A DNA stretch of 64,000 nucleotides from Streptomyces sp. NBC_01497 (GTDB lineage Bacteria; Actinomycetota; Actinomycetes; Streptomycetales; Streptomycetaceae). The notes below the pieces were generated by a model. It searched no databases, was not told the DNA's origin, and was given only the letters and a program-made list of their open reading frames with translations. This document shows, piece after piece, positions 17,920 to 27,523 of this stretch. The stretch covers positions 248,001 through 312,000 of the forward strand of contig NZ_CP109427.1 of assembly GCF_036250695.1 (NCBI RefSeq), written 5' to 3'. Numbering within the stretch: position 1 is the first letter of the stretch; every line of letters starts with the position of its first letter. Made by a program: the position numbers and the translations under genes.

Positions 17920-19830
17920 ATGGCCAGGGCAGTGGGCATCGACCTGGGCACCACCAACTCGGTGATCGCCGTGTGGGAGGGTGGCGAACCGACCGTCGTG
18001 CCCAACACCGAAGGCAATCGGACGACACCGTCCGTGGTGGCCTTCACCGACACCGGTGAACGACTGGTGGGCCAGTTGGCCCGGCGCCAGGCGATCCTCA
18101 ATCCCAAAGACACCATCTACTCGGCGAAGCGATTCATCGGCCGGCATTTCGACGAGATCTCCGACGAAGCCAAGGCCGTGGCCTACGACGTCGTCGAGGG
18201 CGACGGCGGAACGGCACGCTTCAAGGCACGCGACAAGCTGTACGCGCCCGAGGAGATCAGCGCACAGGTGCTGCGCAAACTCGCCGACGACGCCTCCAAG
18301 CAGCTGGGTGAACGGGTCACGGAGGCCGTCATCACGGTTCCCGCCTACTTCAACGACGCTCAACGCACCGCCACCAAGGACGCCGGACGGATCGCGGGGC
18401 TGGAGGTGCTGCGGATCATCAACGAGCCGACGGCGGCGGCCCTTGCGTACGGCATGGACAAGAAGGAGCACGAGACCGTCCTCGTCTTCGACCTCGGCGG
18501 CGGCACCTTCGACGTGAGCATCCTCGACGTCGGCGACGGCGTAGTGGAGGTACGTTCCACCGCCGGCGACAGCCACCTGGGCGGCGACGACTTCGACAGG
18601 CGTCTGGTCGATTACCTCGCGGACGACTTCCAGAAGGAGAACGGCATAGACCTGCGCAACGACCCGCAGGCGCTACAACGGCTGTTCGAGGCGGCGGAGA
18701 AGGCCAAGACCGAGCTCAGTTCGGTGACACAGACGCAGGTCAGCCTGCCGTTCATCACCGCCGACGCCTCGGGGCCCAAGCACCTGACCGACTCGATCAT
18801 GCGGTCCACGTTCGAGCAGATCACCAGCGACCTGGTGGAGCGCTGCCTGGGACCCGTCGAGCAGGCAATGGCCGACGCCAAGGTCGGCGACAGCGACATC
18901 GACGAGGTCATCCTCGTAGGCGGCTCCACCCGTATCCCGGCGGTCCAGGCCCTGGTCCGGCGGCTGACCGGCGGCAAGGAACCCAACATGAGTGTCAACC
19001 CGGACGAGGTCGTGGCCCTGGGTGCCGCGATCCAGGCCGGGGTACTCAAGGGCGAGGTCAAGGACGTCCTGCTGCTCGATGTCACTCCCTTGTCGCTGGG
19101 CGTGGAGACGCGCGGCGGAGTGATGACGAAGATCATCGAGCGGAACACGACCATCCCGGTGCGCCGCACCGAGACCTTCTCCACCGCCGAGGACAACCAG
19201 CCGGCCGTCGATGTGGTGGTGCTCCAGGGCGAGCGCGAGCGGGCCGCGGACAACCGGGTGCTTGGCCGGTTCCAGCTCACCGACATCCGGCCGGCGCCCC
19301 GGGGTGAACCACAGATCGAGGTCACCTTCGACATTGACGCCAACGGCATCCTCAACGTCACCGCCCGCGACGGGAGCACCGGCAAGGAACAGGGCATCAC
19401 CATCAGCGAGAGCTCGAACCTCGACCGCGGCGAGGTCGAACGCATGGTCCAGGAGGCCGAGCGCAATCAGGGCCAGGACCAGGCACTCCGCGAGGCCGTC
19501 GACGCCCGAAACGAGCTCGACGCCGTCGCGTACCAGGTCGAGAAGCGCCTTGACGAGCTCGGCGACGCAGCACCCGCACACGAGAAGGCACGCGCCGAAA
19601 TGCTGGTGGCGGATGCGCGGGCGGCGGTCAAGGAGGAGGCAGGTGTGGAGCGGGCACGGCCCCTGACCTCCGAACTCCAGCAGTTGCTGGCAGGGCTGGC
19701 GGCGCATCAGGGCGACTCCGCCACGGGCGCTCCCGGCCAGGACACCACCGCGGGCGGCGCGACCGGCGGCGGCCCGACCGGCGGCGGCGGTGACGACGAC
19801 GTCATCGACGCCGAGTTCGACAAGGACTGA
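17920..19830 (+). CDS. dnaK: Hsp70 chaperone DnaK (second, stress-island copy)
   Basis: A 636-residue Hsp70. The actin-like nucleotide-binding domain covers about 1-365 with '[15 protein letters not shown]' at the start, '[13 protein letters not shown]', '[12 protein letters not shown]', '[14 protein letters not shown]' and '[13 protein letters not shown]'. The linker '[15 protein letters not shown]' is at about 383-397, the β-sandwich substrate domain reaches about 505, and a helical lid follows. It ends with a Gly/Thr-rich tail and '[12 protein letters not shown]', matching the bacterial DnaK end. It folds client proteins with GrpE and DnaJ encoded next. Because the operon carries cbpM instead of hspR, this is probably an additional DnaK rather than the housekeeping copy; that is inference. 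Confidence 0.97.
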   Translation: MARAVGIDLGTTNSVIAVWEGGEPTVVPNTEGNRTTPSVVAFTDTGERLVGQLARRQAILNPKDTIYSAKRFIGRHFDEISDEAKAVAYDVVEGDGGTARFKARDKLYAPEEISAQVLRKLADDASKQLGERVTEAVITVPAYFNDAQRTATKDAGRIAGLEVLRIINEPTAAALAYGMDKKEHETVLVFDLGGGTFDVSILDVGDGVVEVRSTAGDSHLGGDDFDRRLVDYLADDFQKENGIDLRNDPQALQRLFEAAEKAKTELSSVTQTQVSLPFITADASGPKHLTDSIMRSTFEQITSDLVERCLGPVEQAMADAKVGDSDIDEVILVGGSTRIPAVQALVRRLTGGKEPNMSVNPDEVVALGAAIQAGVLKGEVKDVLLLDVTPLSLGVETRGGVMTKIIERNTTIPVRRTETFSTAEDNQPAVDVVVLQGERERAADNRVLGRFQLTDIRPAPRGEPQIEVTFDIDANGILNVTARDGSTGKEQGITISESSNLDRGEVERMVQEAERNQGQDQALREAVDARNELDAVAYQVEKRLDELGDAAPAHEKARAEMLVADARAAVKEEAGVERARPLTSELQQLLAGLAAHQGDSATGAPGQDTTAGGATGGGPTGGGGDDDVIDAEFDKD

Positions 19831-19839
19831 GGGGCCACC

Positions 19840-20433
19840 ATGCCGAACGACCCCAGGGAACCCGACCCGCCTCCGGAGGGCGCCGTAAGCCCTCCGCTCG
19901 GGGATCTGCCGCGCTCGGACCCGCCGACCGGGGCCGGCGACGGCCCGAACGAGGAACCCGGGCCCGACGCGGCCGGAGGTCCCGAACCGGCCGAGGACGC
20001 GTACACGGCCGAACTCCGAGAACTCGAGGACCGCTGGCGGCGCGCTCTGGCCGACCTCGACAACCTGCGCAAGCGCCACGCCAGGGAACTGGACCGGGAG
20101 CGGATGCTCGAGCGTTCCCGTACTGCGGCCGCCTTCCTGCCCGTGCTGGACAATCTCGAACTCGCACTGACCCACTCCGGCTCCGACCCGGGTGCGATCG
20201 TGGAGGGCGTCCAGGCCGTACGCGACCAAGCAGTGAACGTTCTCGAACTGCTCGGCTACCCGCGGCACGCTGAGACCGGCGTGGTCTTCGATCCGGCCAG
20301 GCACGAGGCGGTCAGCGTCGTCCAGGATCCCGATGCTGAACCGGGCACGGTCGTCGAGGTGCTGCGCCCGGGCTACGGGGACGGGGAACGGCAGCTCAGG
20401 CCCGCCACCGTGACTGTCGCGAAGCGGGAGTGA
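19840..20433 (+). CDS. grpE: Nucleotide exchange factor GrpE
   Basis: A 197-residue GrpE. An acidic, proline-rich, disordered N-terminus (1-45) leads into the long dimerising helix ('YTAELRELEDRWRRALADLD', 'NLRKRHARELDRERM', about 47-85), then the four-helix bundle and the β-wing ('GYPRHAETGVVFDPARHEAV', 'LRPGYGDGERQLRPATVTVA'). It releases ADP from DnaK. It starts nine bases after dnaK, and dnaJ follows six bases after its stop, so all three are one transcript. The final V-A-K-R-E is the usual GrpE ending. Confidence 0.95.
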   Translation: MPNDPREPDPPPEGAVSPPLGDLPRSDPPTGAGDGPNEEPGPDAAGGPEPAEDAYTAELRELEDRWRRALADLDNLRKRHARELDRERMLERSRTAAAFLPVLDNLELALTHSGSDPGAIVEGVQAVRDQAVNVLELLGYPRHAETGVVFDPARHEAVSVVQDPDAEPGTVVEVLRPGYGDGERQLRPATVTVAKRE

Positions 20434-20439
20434 CCGGTC

Positions 20440-21393
20440 ATGGCACGGGACTTCTACGAGGTGCTGGGCGTGTCGCGGACCGCGAGCCAGGACGAGATCC
20501 AGCAGGCGTACCGCAAGCTCGCGCGCAGGCACCACCCCGACGTCAACAAGGACCCGGGGGCGGAGGAACGCTTCAAGGACCTCAACGAGGCGTACAGCGT
20601 CCTGTCGGACCCGAAGACCCGGGCCCGCTACGACCGCTTCGGCGAGGACTTCCGCAAGATTCCCGAGGACTTCGACGAACGGGTCGCGGCTGGAGCGGGC
20701 GGCGGCTTCCGCGCGCGCGGGACCGCGGGCACGGGCGGCCCCCGCACCCGGTACACCACGGGTTTCGGCGACGACTTCACAGCTGAGGGCATCGACATCG
20801 AGGACCTGTTCGGCTCGATCTTCGGAGGAGGTGCCGGCTCCGCCGGCGTACCGGGAGCGGACCAGGAGGCCGAACTGTCGCTCAGCGTCGAGGAGGCGTA
20901 CCGGGGCGGCCGTCGCACGGTGACACTCGCCGGCCCCACGGGTCAGCCGCGGCGGTACGAGGTCGACGTGCCGCCCGGTGTCGTCGACGGTCAGCGCATC
21001 CGGCTGGCGGGCGAGGGCGGCCGGGGCAGTGGTGACGCCCTCGCGGGCGACCTGTACCTGCGGGTGCGTGTCCAGCCCCACCCCGAGTTCCGGCTGGACG
21101 GCCGCGACGTGCACGTCCAGGCCCCGGTCGCCGCCTGGGAGGCGGCCCTGGGTGCCACCGTACCGGTGCCCACTCCCGGCGGTGGCACGGCCAAGGTCAC
21201 GGTGCCCGCGGGCTCGTCCAGTGGCCGCCGGCTGCGGTTGCGGGGCGAGGGCATGCCGAACCCGCGTGGCAAGAACGGCGACCTGTACGCAGAACTCCGA
21301 GTCATGGTGCCGCCCACTCTCAGCGACCGCGAGCGTGAACTGTTCGAGGAGCTCGCCGCCGCCTCCTCGTTCGACCCCAGGAGGACGCGATGA
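20440..21393 (+). CDS. dnaJ: DnaJ/CbpA-type co-chaperone without the zinc-finger domain
   Basis: A 317-residue J-protein. The J domain is residues 1-68 with the HPD motif at 32-34 ('RRHHPDVNKD'), followed by a Gly/Arg-rich linker and two β-sandwich substrate domains (about 135-310: 'SVEEAYRGGRRTVTLAGPTG', 'LRLRGEGMPNPRGKNGDLYA'). The four CxxCxGxG zinc repeats of full DnaJ are absent, making it the class B (CbpA) type. It stimulates DnaK ATPase activity. The next gene encodes the matching CbpM modulator and overlaps it by four bases, which supports naming it a CbpA functional equivalent. Confidence 0.93.
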   Translation: MARDFYEVLGVSRTASQDEIQQAYRKLARRHHPDVNKDPGAEERFKDLNEAYSVLSDPKTRARYDRFGEDFRKIPEDFDERVAAGAGGGFRARGTAGTGGPRTRYTTGFGDDFTAEGIDIEDLFGSIFGGGAGSAGVPGADQEAELSLSVEEAYRGGRRTVTLAGPTGQPRRYEVDVPPGVVDGQRIRLAGEGGRGSGDALAGDLYLRVRVQPHPEFRLDGRDVHVQAPVAAWEAALGATVPVPTPGGGTAKVTVPAGSSSGRRLRLRGEGMPNPRGKNGDLYAELRVMVPPTLSDRERELFEELAAASSFDPRRTR

Positions 21394-21764
21394 ACGACCG
21401 ACCTTTGGGAGCGGAAGGCATGGGCCGCGCCGACGTCACCGCCTCGGCGGTTGTCCGGTATGCACTGGTGCCCGCTCCCAGGCTCTCCCTGGGTGTCGTG
21501 GCCCGTCGCTCGGGCCTCCACCCCGACCTGATCCGCCGGTTCGTCACCCTCGGCCTGGTCGAGGCCGAGCGCGACGCCGCGGGGCGCCTTGTCTTCGACC
21601 GCACGGCGCCGGTTGTCCTCGCCCGCATCCAGCGGCTGCGTTCCGGCCTGTGCCTCAACTACGCATCCATCGGTCTGGTGCTCGACCTGCTCGACCGCAT
21701 CAGCCTGCTCGAAGCCGCCCTGCGCGGCCGCGGCACGAGGAGTGAATCATCCACATGGACATGA
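21390..21764 (+). CDS. cbpM: Chaperone modulator CbpM
   Basis: A 124-residue MerR-like helical protein. The winged HTH-like core ('[20 protein letters not shown]', '[10 protein letters not shown]') is followed by a helix with '[20 protein letters not shown]', the pattern of CbpM, which binds the J domain of CbpA and inhibits its co-chaperone activity. It could be confused with HspR, since both are MerR-like and sit after dnaJ, but HspR has the 'YxIxVAAxLSGxHPQTLRxY' motif and a repressor tail that are absent here. It overlaps dnaJ by four bases and clpB by ten, so it is tightly coupled. Confidence 0.85.
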   Translation: MNDRPLGAEGMGRADVTASAVVRYALVPAPRLSLGVVARRSGLHPDLIRRFVTLGLVEAERDAAGRLVFDRTAPVVLARIQRLRSGLCLNYASIGLVLDLLDRISLLEAALRGRGTRSESSTWT

Positions 21765-24394
21765 ACCGTCTCACCCAGAAGTCCCAGGAAGCCCTTCAGG
21801 AAGCCCAGACCGCGGCTGTCCGCTTGGGGCAGACCGAGGTCGACGGCGAACACCTGCTGCTCGCACTCCTCGATCAGGAGGACGGTCTGATCCCGCGATT
21901 GCTGCAAGAGGCCGGCGGCGAGCCGAAGGAACTGCGCACAGCCGTGAATGAGGAGATCTCCCGACGCCCGAAGGTCACAGGCCCCGGCGCGACACCCGGC
22001 CAGGTCTTCGTCACCCAGCGCCTCGCCCGCCTGCTCGACGCCGCCGAAGGGGAGGCCAAACGCCTCAAGGACGAGTACGTATCGGTGGAGCACCTCCTGC
22101 TCGCCCTGGCCGACGAGGGCTCCTCGACCGTCGCCGGGCGGCTCCTCAAGCAGGCCGGCATCACCAAGGACTCCTTCCTGAGCGCGCTCACCCAGGTCCG
22201 CGGCAACCAGCGCGTCACGTCCGCCAACCCCGAAGTGGCCTACGAGGCTCTGGAGAAGTACGGTCGCGATCTCGTCACCGAGGCCAGGAGCGGCACGCTC
22301 GATCCTGTCATCGGGCGGGACGCCGAGATCCGCCGCGTGACCCAGATCCTCAGCCGTAAATCGAAGAACAACCCGGTTCTCATCGGCGATCCCGGCGTCG
22401 GCAAGACCGCCATTGTCGAGGGCCTCGCACAGCGCATCGTCCGCGGCGACGTGCCCGAAGGACTCCGCGACAAGACGGTGTTCGCCCTCGACATGGGTTC
22501 CCTGGTCGCCGGCGCGAAGTACCGGGGCGAGTTCGAAGAACGCCTCAAGGCCGTGCTCAGCGAGGTCAAGGCCGCGCAGGGGCGCATCCTCCTCTTCGTC
22601 GACGAACTGCACACTGTGGTCGGCGCAGGCGCCGCCGAAGGAGCCATGGACGCGGGCAACATGCTCAAGCCGATGCTGGCTCGAGGCGAACTCCACATGG
22701 TCGGCGCCACCACCCTCGACGAGTACCGCAAGCACATCGAGAAGGACGCCGCTCTCGAACGCCGCTTCCAGCAGGTCATGGTCGACGAGCCCAGCGTGGA
22801 GGACACCATCTCCATCCTGCGCGGACTGCGCGAACGCCTGGAGGTCTTCCACGGCGTGAAGATCCAGGACACCGCACTGGTGTCCGCGGCCACCCTCAGC
22901 CACCGCTACATCACCGACCGGTTCCTGCCCGACAAGGCCATCGACCTCGTCGACGAAGCGTGCGCGCGGCTGCGCACCGAGATCGACTCGATGCCCGCCG
23001 AACTCGATGAGATCACCCGCCGCGTCACCCGCCTGGAGATCGAGGAAGCCGCCCTCTCCAAGGAGACCGACCCTGCCAGCGGGACCCGCCTCGAGGAACT
23101 GCGCAAGGAACTCGCCGACCTGCGGGGCGAGGCCGACGCCAAACGCGCCCAGTGGGAGGCCGAGCGGCAAGCGATCCGCCGTGTGCAGGAACTGCGCCAG
23201 GAACTGGAACAGGTCCGCCACGAGGCGGAGGAGGCCGAACGCGCCTACGACCTCAACCGAGCCGCGGAACTCCGCTACGGCCGCCTCCAGGAACTGGAAC
23301 GCCGGCTCGCCTCGGCGGAGGAGCAACTGGCCGCCAAACAAGGGCAGGACCGGCTCTTGCACGAAGTTGTCACCGAGGAGGAGATCGCTGACATCGTCGC
23401 CACCTGGACCGGCATCCCCGTCGCCCGCCTGAAGGAGGGCGAACGCGAGAAGCTGCTGCGCCTCGACGAGATCCTGCGCGAGCGCGTCATCGGCCAGGAC
23501 GAGGCCGTCAAGCTCGTCGCCGACGCCATCATCCGCGCCCGCTCCGGCATCCGGGACCCGCGCCGCCCCATCGGCTCGTTCATCTTCCTCGGCCCCACCG
23601 GCGTCGGTAAGACCGAGCTGGCCAAAACCCTCGCCCGGTCTCTGTTCGACTCCGAGGAGAACATGGTCCGCCTCGACATGAGCGAGTACCAGGAGCGGCA
23701 CACCGTCAGCCGGCTCATGGGCGCGCCACCCGGATACGTCGGCTACGAGGAAGGCGGTCAACTCACCGAGGCCGTGCGCCGCAAGCCGTACTCGGTTGTG
23801 CTGTTCGACGAGATCGAGAAGGCGCACACCGATGTGTTCAACACCCTGCTGCAGATTCTCGACGACGGCCGCATCACGGATGCTCAGGGCCGTACCGTCG
23901 ACTTTCGCAACACGGTGATCATCATGACGTCCAACATCGGCTCCGAGCACCTCCTCGACGGCGCCACCGCAGAGGGCGAGATCAAGCCGGACGCCCGCGC
24001 CCTGGTCATGGGCGAACTGCGCGGGCACTTCCGCCCGGAGTTCCTCAACCGCGTCGACGACATCGTGCTGTTCAAGCCACTCGGTGAGCGGCAGATCGAG
24101 CGGATCGTGGAGCTGCAGTTCGACGAGCTGCGGCAGCGAATCGCCGAACGCCGCATCACCGTCGAACTAAGCGATGCGGCTCGCGAGTTGATCGCCCACC
24201 AGGGCTACGACCCGGTGTACGGAGCCCGGCCGCTGCGGCGCTACATCTCCCACGAGGTCGAAACACTCGTCGGACGGGCCCTGCTGCGCGGCGACGTCCA
24301 GGACGGCGCGACGGTACGCGTCGACGCAGAGCACGGAGAACTACTGGTCACCTACGACCAGCAGACGGGGGACCGGGAAGCGAGGGCGGCGTGA
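21755..24394 (+). CDS. clpB: ATP-dependent disaggregase ClpB
   Basis: An 879-residue AAA+ unfoldase. The N-terminal Clp_N repeats (1-145, '[14 protein letters not shown]') precede the first ATPase (Walker A 'GDPGVGKT' about 211; Walker B 'ILLFVDELH'), the long coiled-coil middle domain (about 405-525, '[20 protein letters not shown]') and the second ATPase (Walker A 'GPTGVGKT' about 613; '[11 protein letters not shown]'). The middle domain marks it as ClpB, not ClpC. It pulls proteins out of aggregates with DnaK. Its ATG lies inside the end of cbpM and its stop overlaps the trxC start, so it belongs to the same operon. Confidence 0.97.
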   Translation: MDMNRLTQKSQEALQEAQTAAVRLGQTEVDGEHLLLALLDQEDGLIPRLLQEAGGEPKELRTAVNEEISRRPKVTGPGATPGQVFVTQRLARLLDAAEGEAKRLKDEYVSVEHLLLALADEGSSTVAGRLLKQAGITKDSFLSALTQVRGNQRVTSANPEVAYEALEKYGRDLVTEARSGTLDPVIGRDAEIRRVTQILSRKSKNNPVLIGDPGVGKTAIVEGLAQRIVRGDVPEGLRDKTVFALDMGSLVAGAKYRGEFEERLKAVLSEVKAAQGRILLFVDELHTVVGAGAAEGAMDAGNMLKPMLARGELHMVGATTLDEYRKHIEKDAALERRFQQVMVDEPSVEDTISILRGLRERLEVFHGVKIQDTALVSAATLSHRYITDRFLPDKAIDLVDEACARLRTEIDSMPAELDEITRRVTRLEIEEAALSKETDPASGTRLEELRKELADLRGEADAKRAQWEAERQAIRRVQELRQELEQVRHEAEEAERAYDLNRAAELRYGRLQELERRLASAEEQLAAKQGQDRLLHEVVTEEEIADIVATWTGIPVARLKEGEREKLLRLDEILRERVIGQDEAVKLVADAIIRARSGIRDPRRPIGSFIFLGPTGVGKTELAKTLARSLFDSEENMVRLDMSEYQERHTVSRLMGAPPGYVGYEEGGQLTEAVRRKPYSVVLFDEIEKAHTDVFNTLLQILDDGRITDAQGRTVDFRNTVIIMTSNIGSEHLLDGATAEGEIKPDARALVMGELRGHFRPEFLNRVDDIVLFKPLGERQIERIVELQFDELRQRIAERRITVELSDAARELIAHQGYDPVYGARPLRRYISHEVETLVGRALLRGDVQDGATVRVDAEHGELLVTYDQQTGDREARAA

Positions 24395-24849
24395 ACACCA
24401 CCCGGACGACGACGGTGACCTGCCCGAACTGCGGGCGCGGGAACCGGATTCCCGTGGCAGCACAGGGCCGCCCCAAGTGCGGCCACTGCGGGCAGCCCCT
24501 GCCCTGGATCGTCGACGCAGGCGACGACGACTTCGTCGACATCGCCGAAAACGCCACCACGCCCGTCGTGGTCGACCTCTGGGCCACCTGGTGCGGCCCG
24601 TGCCGCATGGTCAGCCCTGCCCTCGAAGAGGTCGCCCGGGACCTCGCCGGCCGGATCAAGCTCGTCAAGGTCGACATCGACCGCAACCCGTCGCTCAGCC
24701 GACGATTCGAAGTGCAGGCGGTGCCGACGCTGCTCGTCATGGACCAGGGCGAGACGGTCGCCCGGCAGGCGGGGGCGGCACCCGCGCCCGCCCTCCGCTC
24801 GTGGGTCGAGCGGGCGATGGCGGCCCGGCAAACGTCTGCGGGAGGATGA
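24391..24849 (+). CDS. trxC: Thioredoxin 2 type (zinc-ribbon thioredoxin)
   Basis: A 152-residue cytoplasmic thioredoxin with an N-terminal zinc ribbon (Cys11, Cys14, Cys30, Cys33: 'CPNCG…CGHCG') and the redox-active '[11 protein letters not shown]' (Cys68 and Cys71). The cis-proline appears in '[13 protein letters not shown]'. TrxC proteins reduce disulfides under oxidative stress and the zinc site tunes their redox potential. The GTG start overlaps the clpB stop by four bases. A decayed relative is found at 30418-30560. The expected reductase partner is encoded four genes further on as a fusion protein. Confidence 0.95.
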   Translation: MNTTRTTTVTCPNCGRGNRIPVAAQGRPKCGHCGQPLPWIVDAGDDDFVDIAENATTPVVVDLWATWCGPCRMVSPALEEVARDLAGRIKLVKVDIDRNPSLSRRFEVQAVPTLLVMDQGETVARQAGAAPAPALRSWVERAMAARQTSAGG

Positions 24850-25134
24850 ACAAGATGGGCAGGCTGCCGCGAAAGTCCCCGGCCGGAGGAGATCAGCACG
24901 CTGGTGCTGGAAAAGCTCACCGACCACCCGGGAAACGCGTGACGGAGGGGATCCGCACCGCGCCGCCGTACCGACCCGGGACCAGCGTGCGCACCGGGCC
25001 TTGCCGACGCTGGTCCCGCTCGGCACTGGAACGGGGATGTCCCACCGGGCTGGTGCCCGGAACTGCACCGCTGCGCGGAGGAAACCATCGCGGGCCGCGG
25101 CCGAGGCGGCCCCACCCCGTGGGAGGAGATCTCA

Positions 25135-25398
25135 ATGGCTACGATTCCTGACCCGCACCTGACCATGGTGCGCCCGGTCACGCCGCGTACCCCGGAGGGC
25201 TGCGAGGAGTGCCTCAAGGAGCATTCCCCGTGGGTGCACCTGCGGCTCTGCCTCACCTGCGGACACGTTGGCTGCTGCGACTCCTCCCCCCTCAAACACG
25301 CCAGGCGCCATGCGGGCACCGTCGGCCACCCCATCGTGCAGTCCTTCCAGCCGGGAGAGGACTGGCGCTGGTGCTACGTTCACGAGAGCCCGGTCTGA
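25135..25398 (+). CDS. UBP-type zinc-finger protein
   Basis: An 87-residue protein consisting almost only of a ZnF-UBP domain: 'CEECLKE', 'CLTCGHVGCCDSS', 'KHARRHAGTVGHPIVQSFQP' and 'WRWCYVHE'. In eukaryotes this domain binds free C-terminal ends of ubiquitin. In bacteria small versions occur beside flavoreductases and their ligand is unknown. Its stop codon overlaps the start of the next gene by one base, so the two are co-translated. A 285-base gap without a clear gene separates it from trxC; the gap contains short frames ('PEEISTLVLEKLTDHPGNA') that may be relics. Confidence 0.88.
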   Translation: MATIPDPHLTMVRPVTPRTPEGCEECLKEHSPWVHLRLCLTCGHVGCCDSSPLKHARRHAGTVGHPIVQSFQPGEDWRWCYVHESPV

Positions 25399-27152
25399 TG
25401 GGCACGGCCGAGCGCAAGCAGAGTTCATTCCGCGAGACACCGGACCCATACGGGGTGTTTCCGCGCCTGCCACCGGAGCGGCTCGAGGATCTGACCGCGC
25501 ACGGTGAACGTCGCAGGACCACCGAGGGCGAGGTCTTGTACCGCGAGGGCGATCCGTCCCGGGAGTTCCTCGCGATCCTCAGTGGGACCGTCGAGATCCT
25601 CCACGACCACGGCGGGCCGGACGAGCGCACGCTGGGGGTGCAGGGGCCCGGCGGGTTTCTGGGTGAGCTCGGGCTGCTGGAGGGACAGGCGGCCTTCGAC
25701 ACGGCCGTGGTGCGCCAGGCCGGTGAGATCCTGGTCGTGCCGGTGGAGCGGCAACGCGCCCTGGTCGGCCGCGACTCCGCCCTCGGGGACCTGATCCTCC
25801 GGGCCTACCTGGGCCGCCGCTATCTGCTCATCGGCCTCGGTGCCGGCTTCCGCATCCTGGGGTCGTGCTACTCACCCGACACGCTGCGGCTGCGTGAGTT
25901 CGCCGCCCGTAACCGGCTGCCCCACCGCTGGGTGGATCTGGAGAAGGACAAGGAGGCCGAGGCACTGCTGCGTCGGTTCTCCATCCGTCCCGAGGAGACT
26001 CCGGTGGTCATCTGGAAGGGCGAGCAGGTGCTGCGCAATCCGAGCAACGCCGAACTCGCCCGCCTCATCGGGCTGCCCGCACCCTCGCCGGAGGATGGGC
26101 GGTGCGACGTGCTGGTGGTCGGTGCGGGCCCCGCGGGACTCGCCGCCTCCGTATACGGTGCCTCCGACGGCCTCTCCACGGTCACCGTCGACGCCGTGGC
26201 CACCGGAGGCCAGGCCGGTACCTCGTCCCGCATCGAGAACTACCTCGGCTTCCCGTCGGGCATCTCCGGGGGCGAGCTCATCGAACGCGCCGTGCTCCAG
26301 GCCCACAAATTCGGCGCCCGCCTCATGGTACCGGCCGAGGTCAGCGGACTCACGCCGCAAGACGACGAATACATCGTCGCCTTTGCAGACGGATCGCGGG
26401 CCCGAGCGGGCGCCGTGGTGCTCGCCTCGGGTGTGTGGTACCGCAGGCTGGAGGTGCCCGGCATCGACCGCTTCGAGGGCACCAGCGTCTACTACGCGGC
26501 GACGGTCCACGAGGCCAGTCTCTGCCGGGCGGACCCGGTCGCCGTGGTCGGCGGCGGGAACTCCGCCGGACAGGCGGCACTGTTCCTCGCCAGTCACGCG
26601 TCCAGGGTCCACCTCCTCGTCCGGGGCGGTGACCTCAACGCGGACATGTCGCGCTACCTCGTGGACCAGGTGGAACGACACCCGAAGATCGAGGTGCTGC
26701 GCCACACCGAGGTCCGGGGCGTCGCCGGGGAGGAGAAGCTGGACTCCCTGACGGTGGAGGACAGCGCAAGGAGTACGCGCCGGGAGCTGAAGGCGTCGGC
26801 CCTGTTCGTCTTCATCGGGGCCCGCCCGCGCACGGAATGGCTCAGGGGCGTGCTGGCCCTGGACGAAAAGGGCTTCGTCCTCACCGGAGCTGACGCCCGG
26901 CCGGCCGCCGACGCGGCCCGGTGGGCCTCGCTCGGCCGTGATCCGTTGCTGCTGGAAACCACCCTTCCCGGCGTCTTCGCCGCCGGTGACATCAGGAGCG
27001 GCTCCGTCAAACGGGTTGCTTCGGCAACCGGTGAGGGCGCCATGGCGATCAGCCTCCTGCACGAGCACCGGGAGCAGACCGGCAACCTGGTCCGCACCGC
27101 GGGCCCGGAGGGGCGTCGACCGGTGGCGAATCAGTCCGCGTCGAGAGCCTGA
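25398..27152 (+). CDS. Fusion of cyclic-nucleotide-binding, thioredoxin-fold and thioredoxin-reductase-like flavoprotein domains
   Basis: A 584-residue protein starting at the ATG that overlaps the zinc-finger gene's stop. Residues about 10-135 are a cNMP-binding domain ('LYREGDPSREFLAILSGTVE', 'GGFLGELGLLEGQAAFDTAV'). About 140-225 is a glutaredoxin/thioredoxin-like fold ('SCYSPDTLRLREFAARNRLP', 'RPEETPVVIWKGEQVLRNPS'). About 235-560 is a thioredoxin-reductase-type flavoprotein with FAD motif 'VVGAGPAGLAASVYG', NADPH motif 'VVGGGNSAGQAALFLASHA' and C-terminal 'GVFAAGDIRSGSVKRVASAT'. The redox CxxC of true thioredoxin reductases is absent ('YYAATVHEA' occupies that place), so electrons must leave by another route. 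Confidence 0.88.
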   Translation: MGTAERKQSSFRETPDPYGVFPRLPPERLEDLTAHGERRRTTEGEVLYREGDPSREFLAILSGTVEILHDHGGPDERTLGVQGPGGFLGELGLLEGQAAFDTAVVRQAGEILVVPVERQRALVGRDSALGDLILRAYLGRRYLLIGLGAGFRILGSCYSPDTLRLREFAARNRLPHRWVDLEKDKEAEALLRRFSIRPEETPVVIWKGEQVLRNPSNAELARLIGLPAPSPEDGRCDVLVVGAGPAGLAASVYGASDGLSTVTVDAVATGGQAGTSSRIENYLGFPSGISGGELIERAVLQAHKFGARLMVPAEVSGLTPQDDEYIVAFADGSRARAGAVVLASGVWYRRLEVPGIDRFEGTSVYYAATVHEASLCRADPVAVVGGGNSAGQAALFLASHASRVHLLVRGGDLNADMSRYLVDQVERHPKIEVLRHTEVRGVAGEEKLDSLTVEDSARSTRRELKASALFVFIGARPRTEWLRGVLALDEKGFVLTGADARPAADAARWASLGRDPLLLETTLPGVFAAGDIRSGSVKRVASATGEGAMAISLLHEHREQTGNLVRTAGPEGRRPVANQSASRA

Positions 27153-27219
27153 GCCTCCCCTGACGGGCCACCACACGCGGCTCCCCCCGCACGGTGGAAG
27201 CGCGGAATCGGCATGGTCC

Positions 27220-27247
27220 CTTGCTCCCGGCGCCGGCCGGGAGCAAG
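27220..27247 (+). terminator. Hairpin terminator after the chaperone-redox operon
   Basis: A perfect 12-bp stem: CTTGCTCCCGGC at 27220-27231 and GCCGGGAGCAAG at 27236-27247 with a four-base loop. It lies 68 bases after the flavoreductase stop and well before the acetate-kinase-like gene. There is no T-run, as is usual in actinomycetes. The remaining 275 bases to 27523 should hold the promoter of the next gene, but no clear boxes were found. Confidence 0.75.
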
Positions 27248-27523
27248 AACAGGGCAAGCATCCCATCAGCGGGTAGCGTGAGAAAAGGGAACAGGGCTGG
27301 ACGGCTGCTTGAGCGCAGCGGCGCCCCCTGGGCACACACCAGATACGCACGCGCTCGTACGTCCGGGCAGCGAAAGGGCTGATCTACCAGGGGAGGTCCC
27401 ATCCTCAGGTGGGTCGTACTACCTGGAGCTGTTCGGCGTAATCTCAGCGTCAGGCCGGTCCAAGAGCGCTGTCGGCGACGACTGAGACAACGGGACCGGT
27501 GGCCGGCCGGCCAGGAGGCGGAC

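Noticed and set aside
18673..21114. 813-codon minus-strand frame opposite dnaK-grpE-dnaJ
   Set aside because: Exact antisense shadow of conserved genes; long only because GC-rich codons rarely give stops in that frame.
21390..21764. Call of the gene after dnaJ as hspR
   Set aside because: It lacks the HspR recognition motif and repressor tail; the C-terminal helix fits CbpM better.
21659..24028. 789-codon minus-strand frame opposite clpB
   Set aside because: Antisense shadow of clpB with no independent features.
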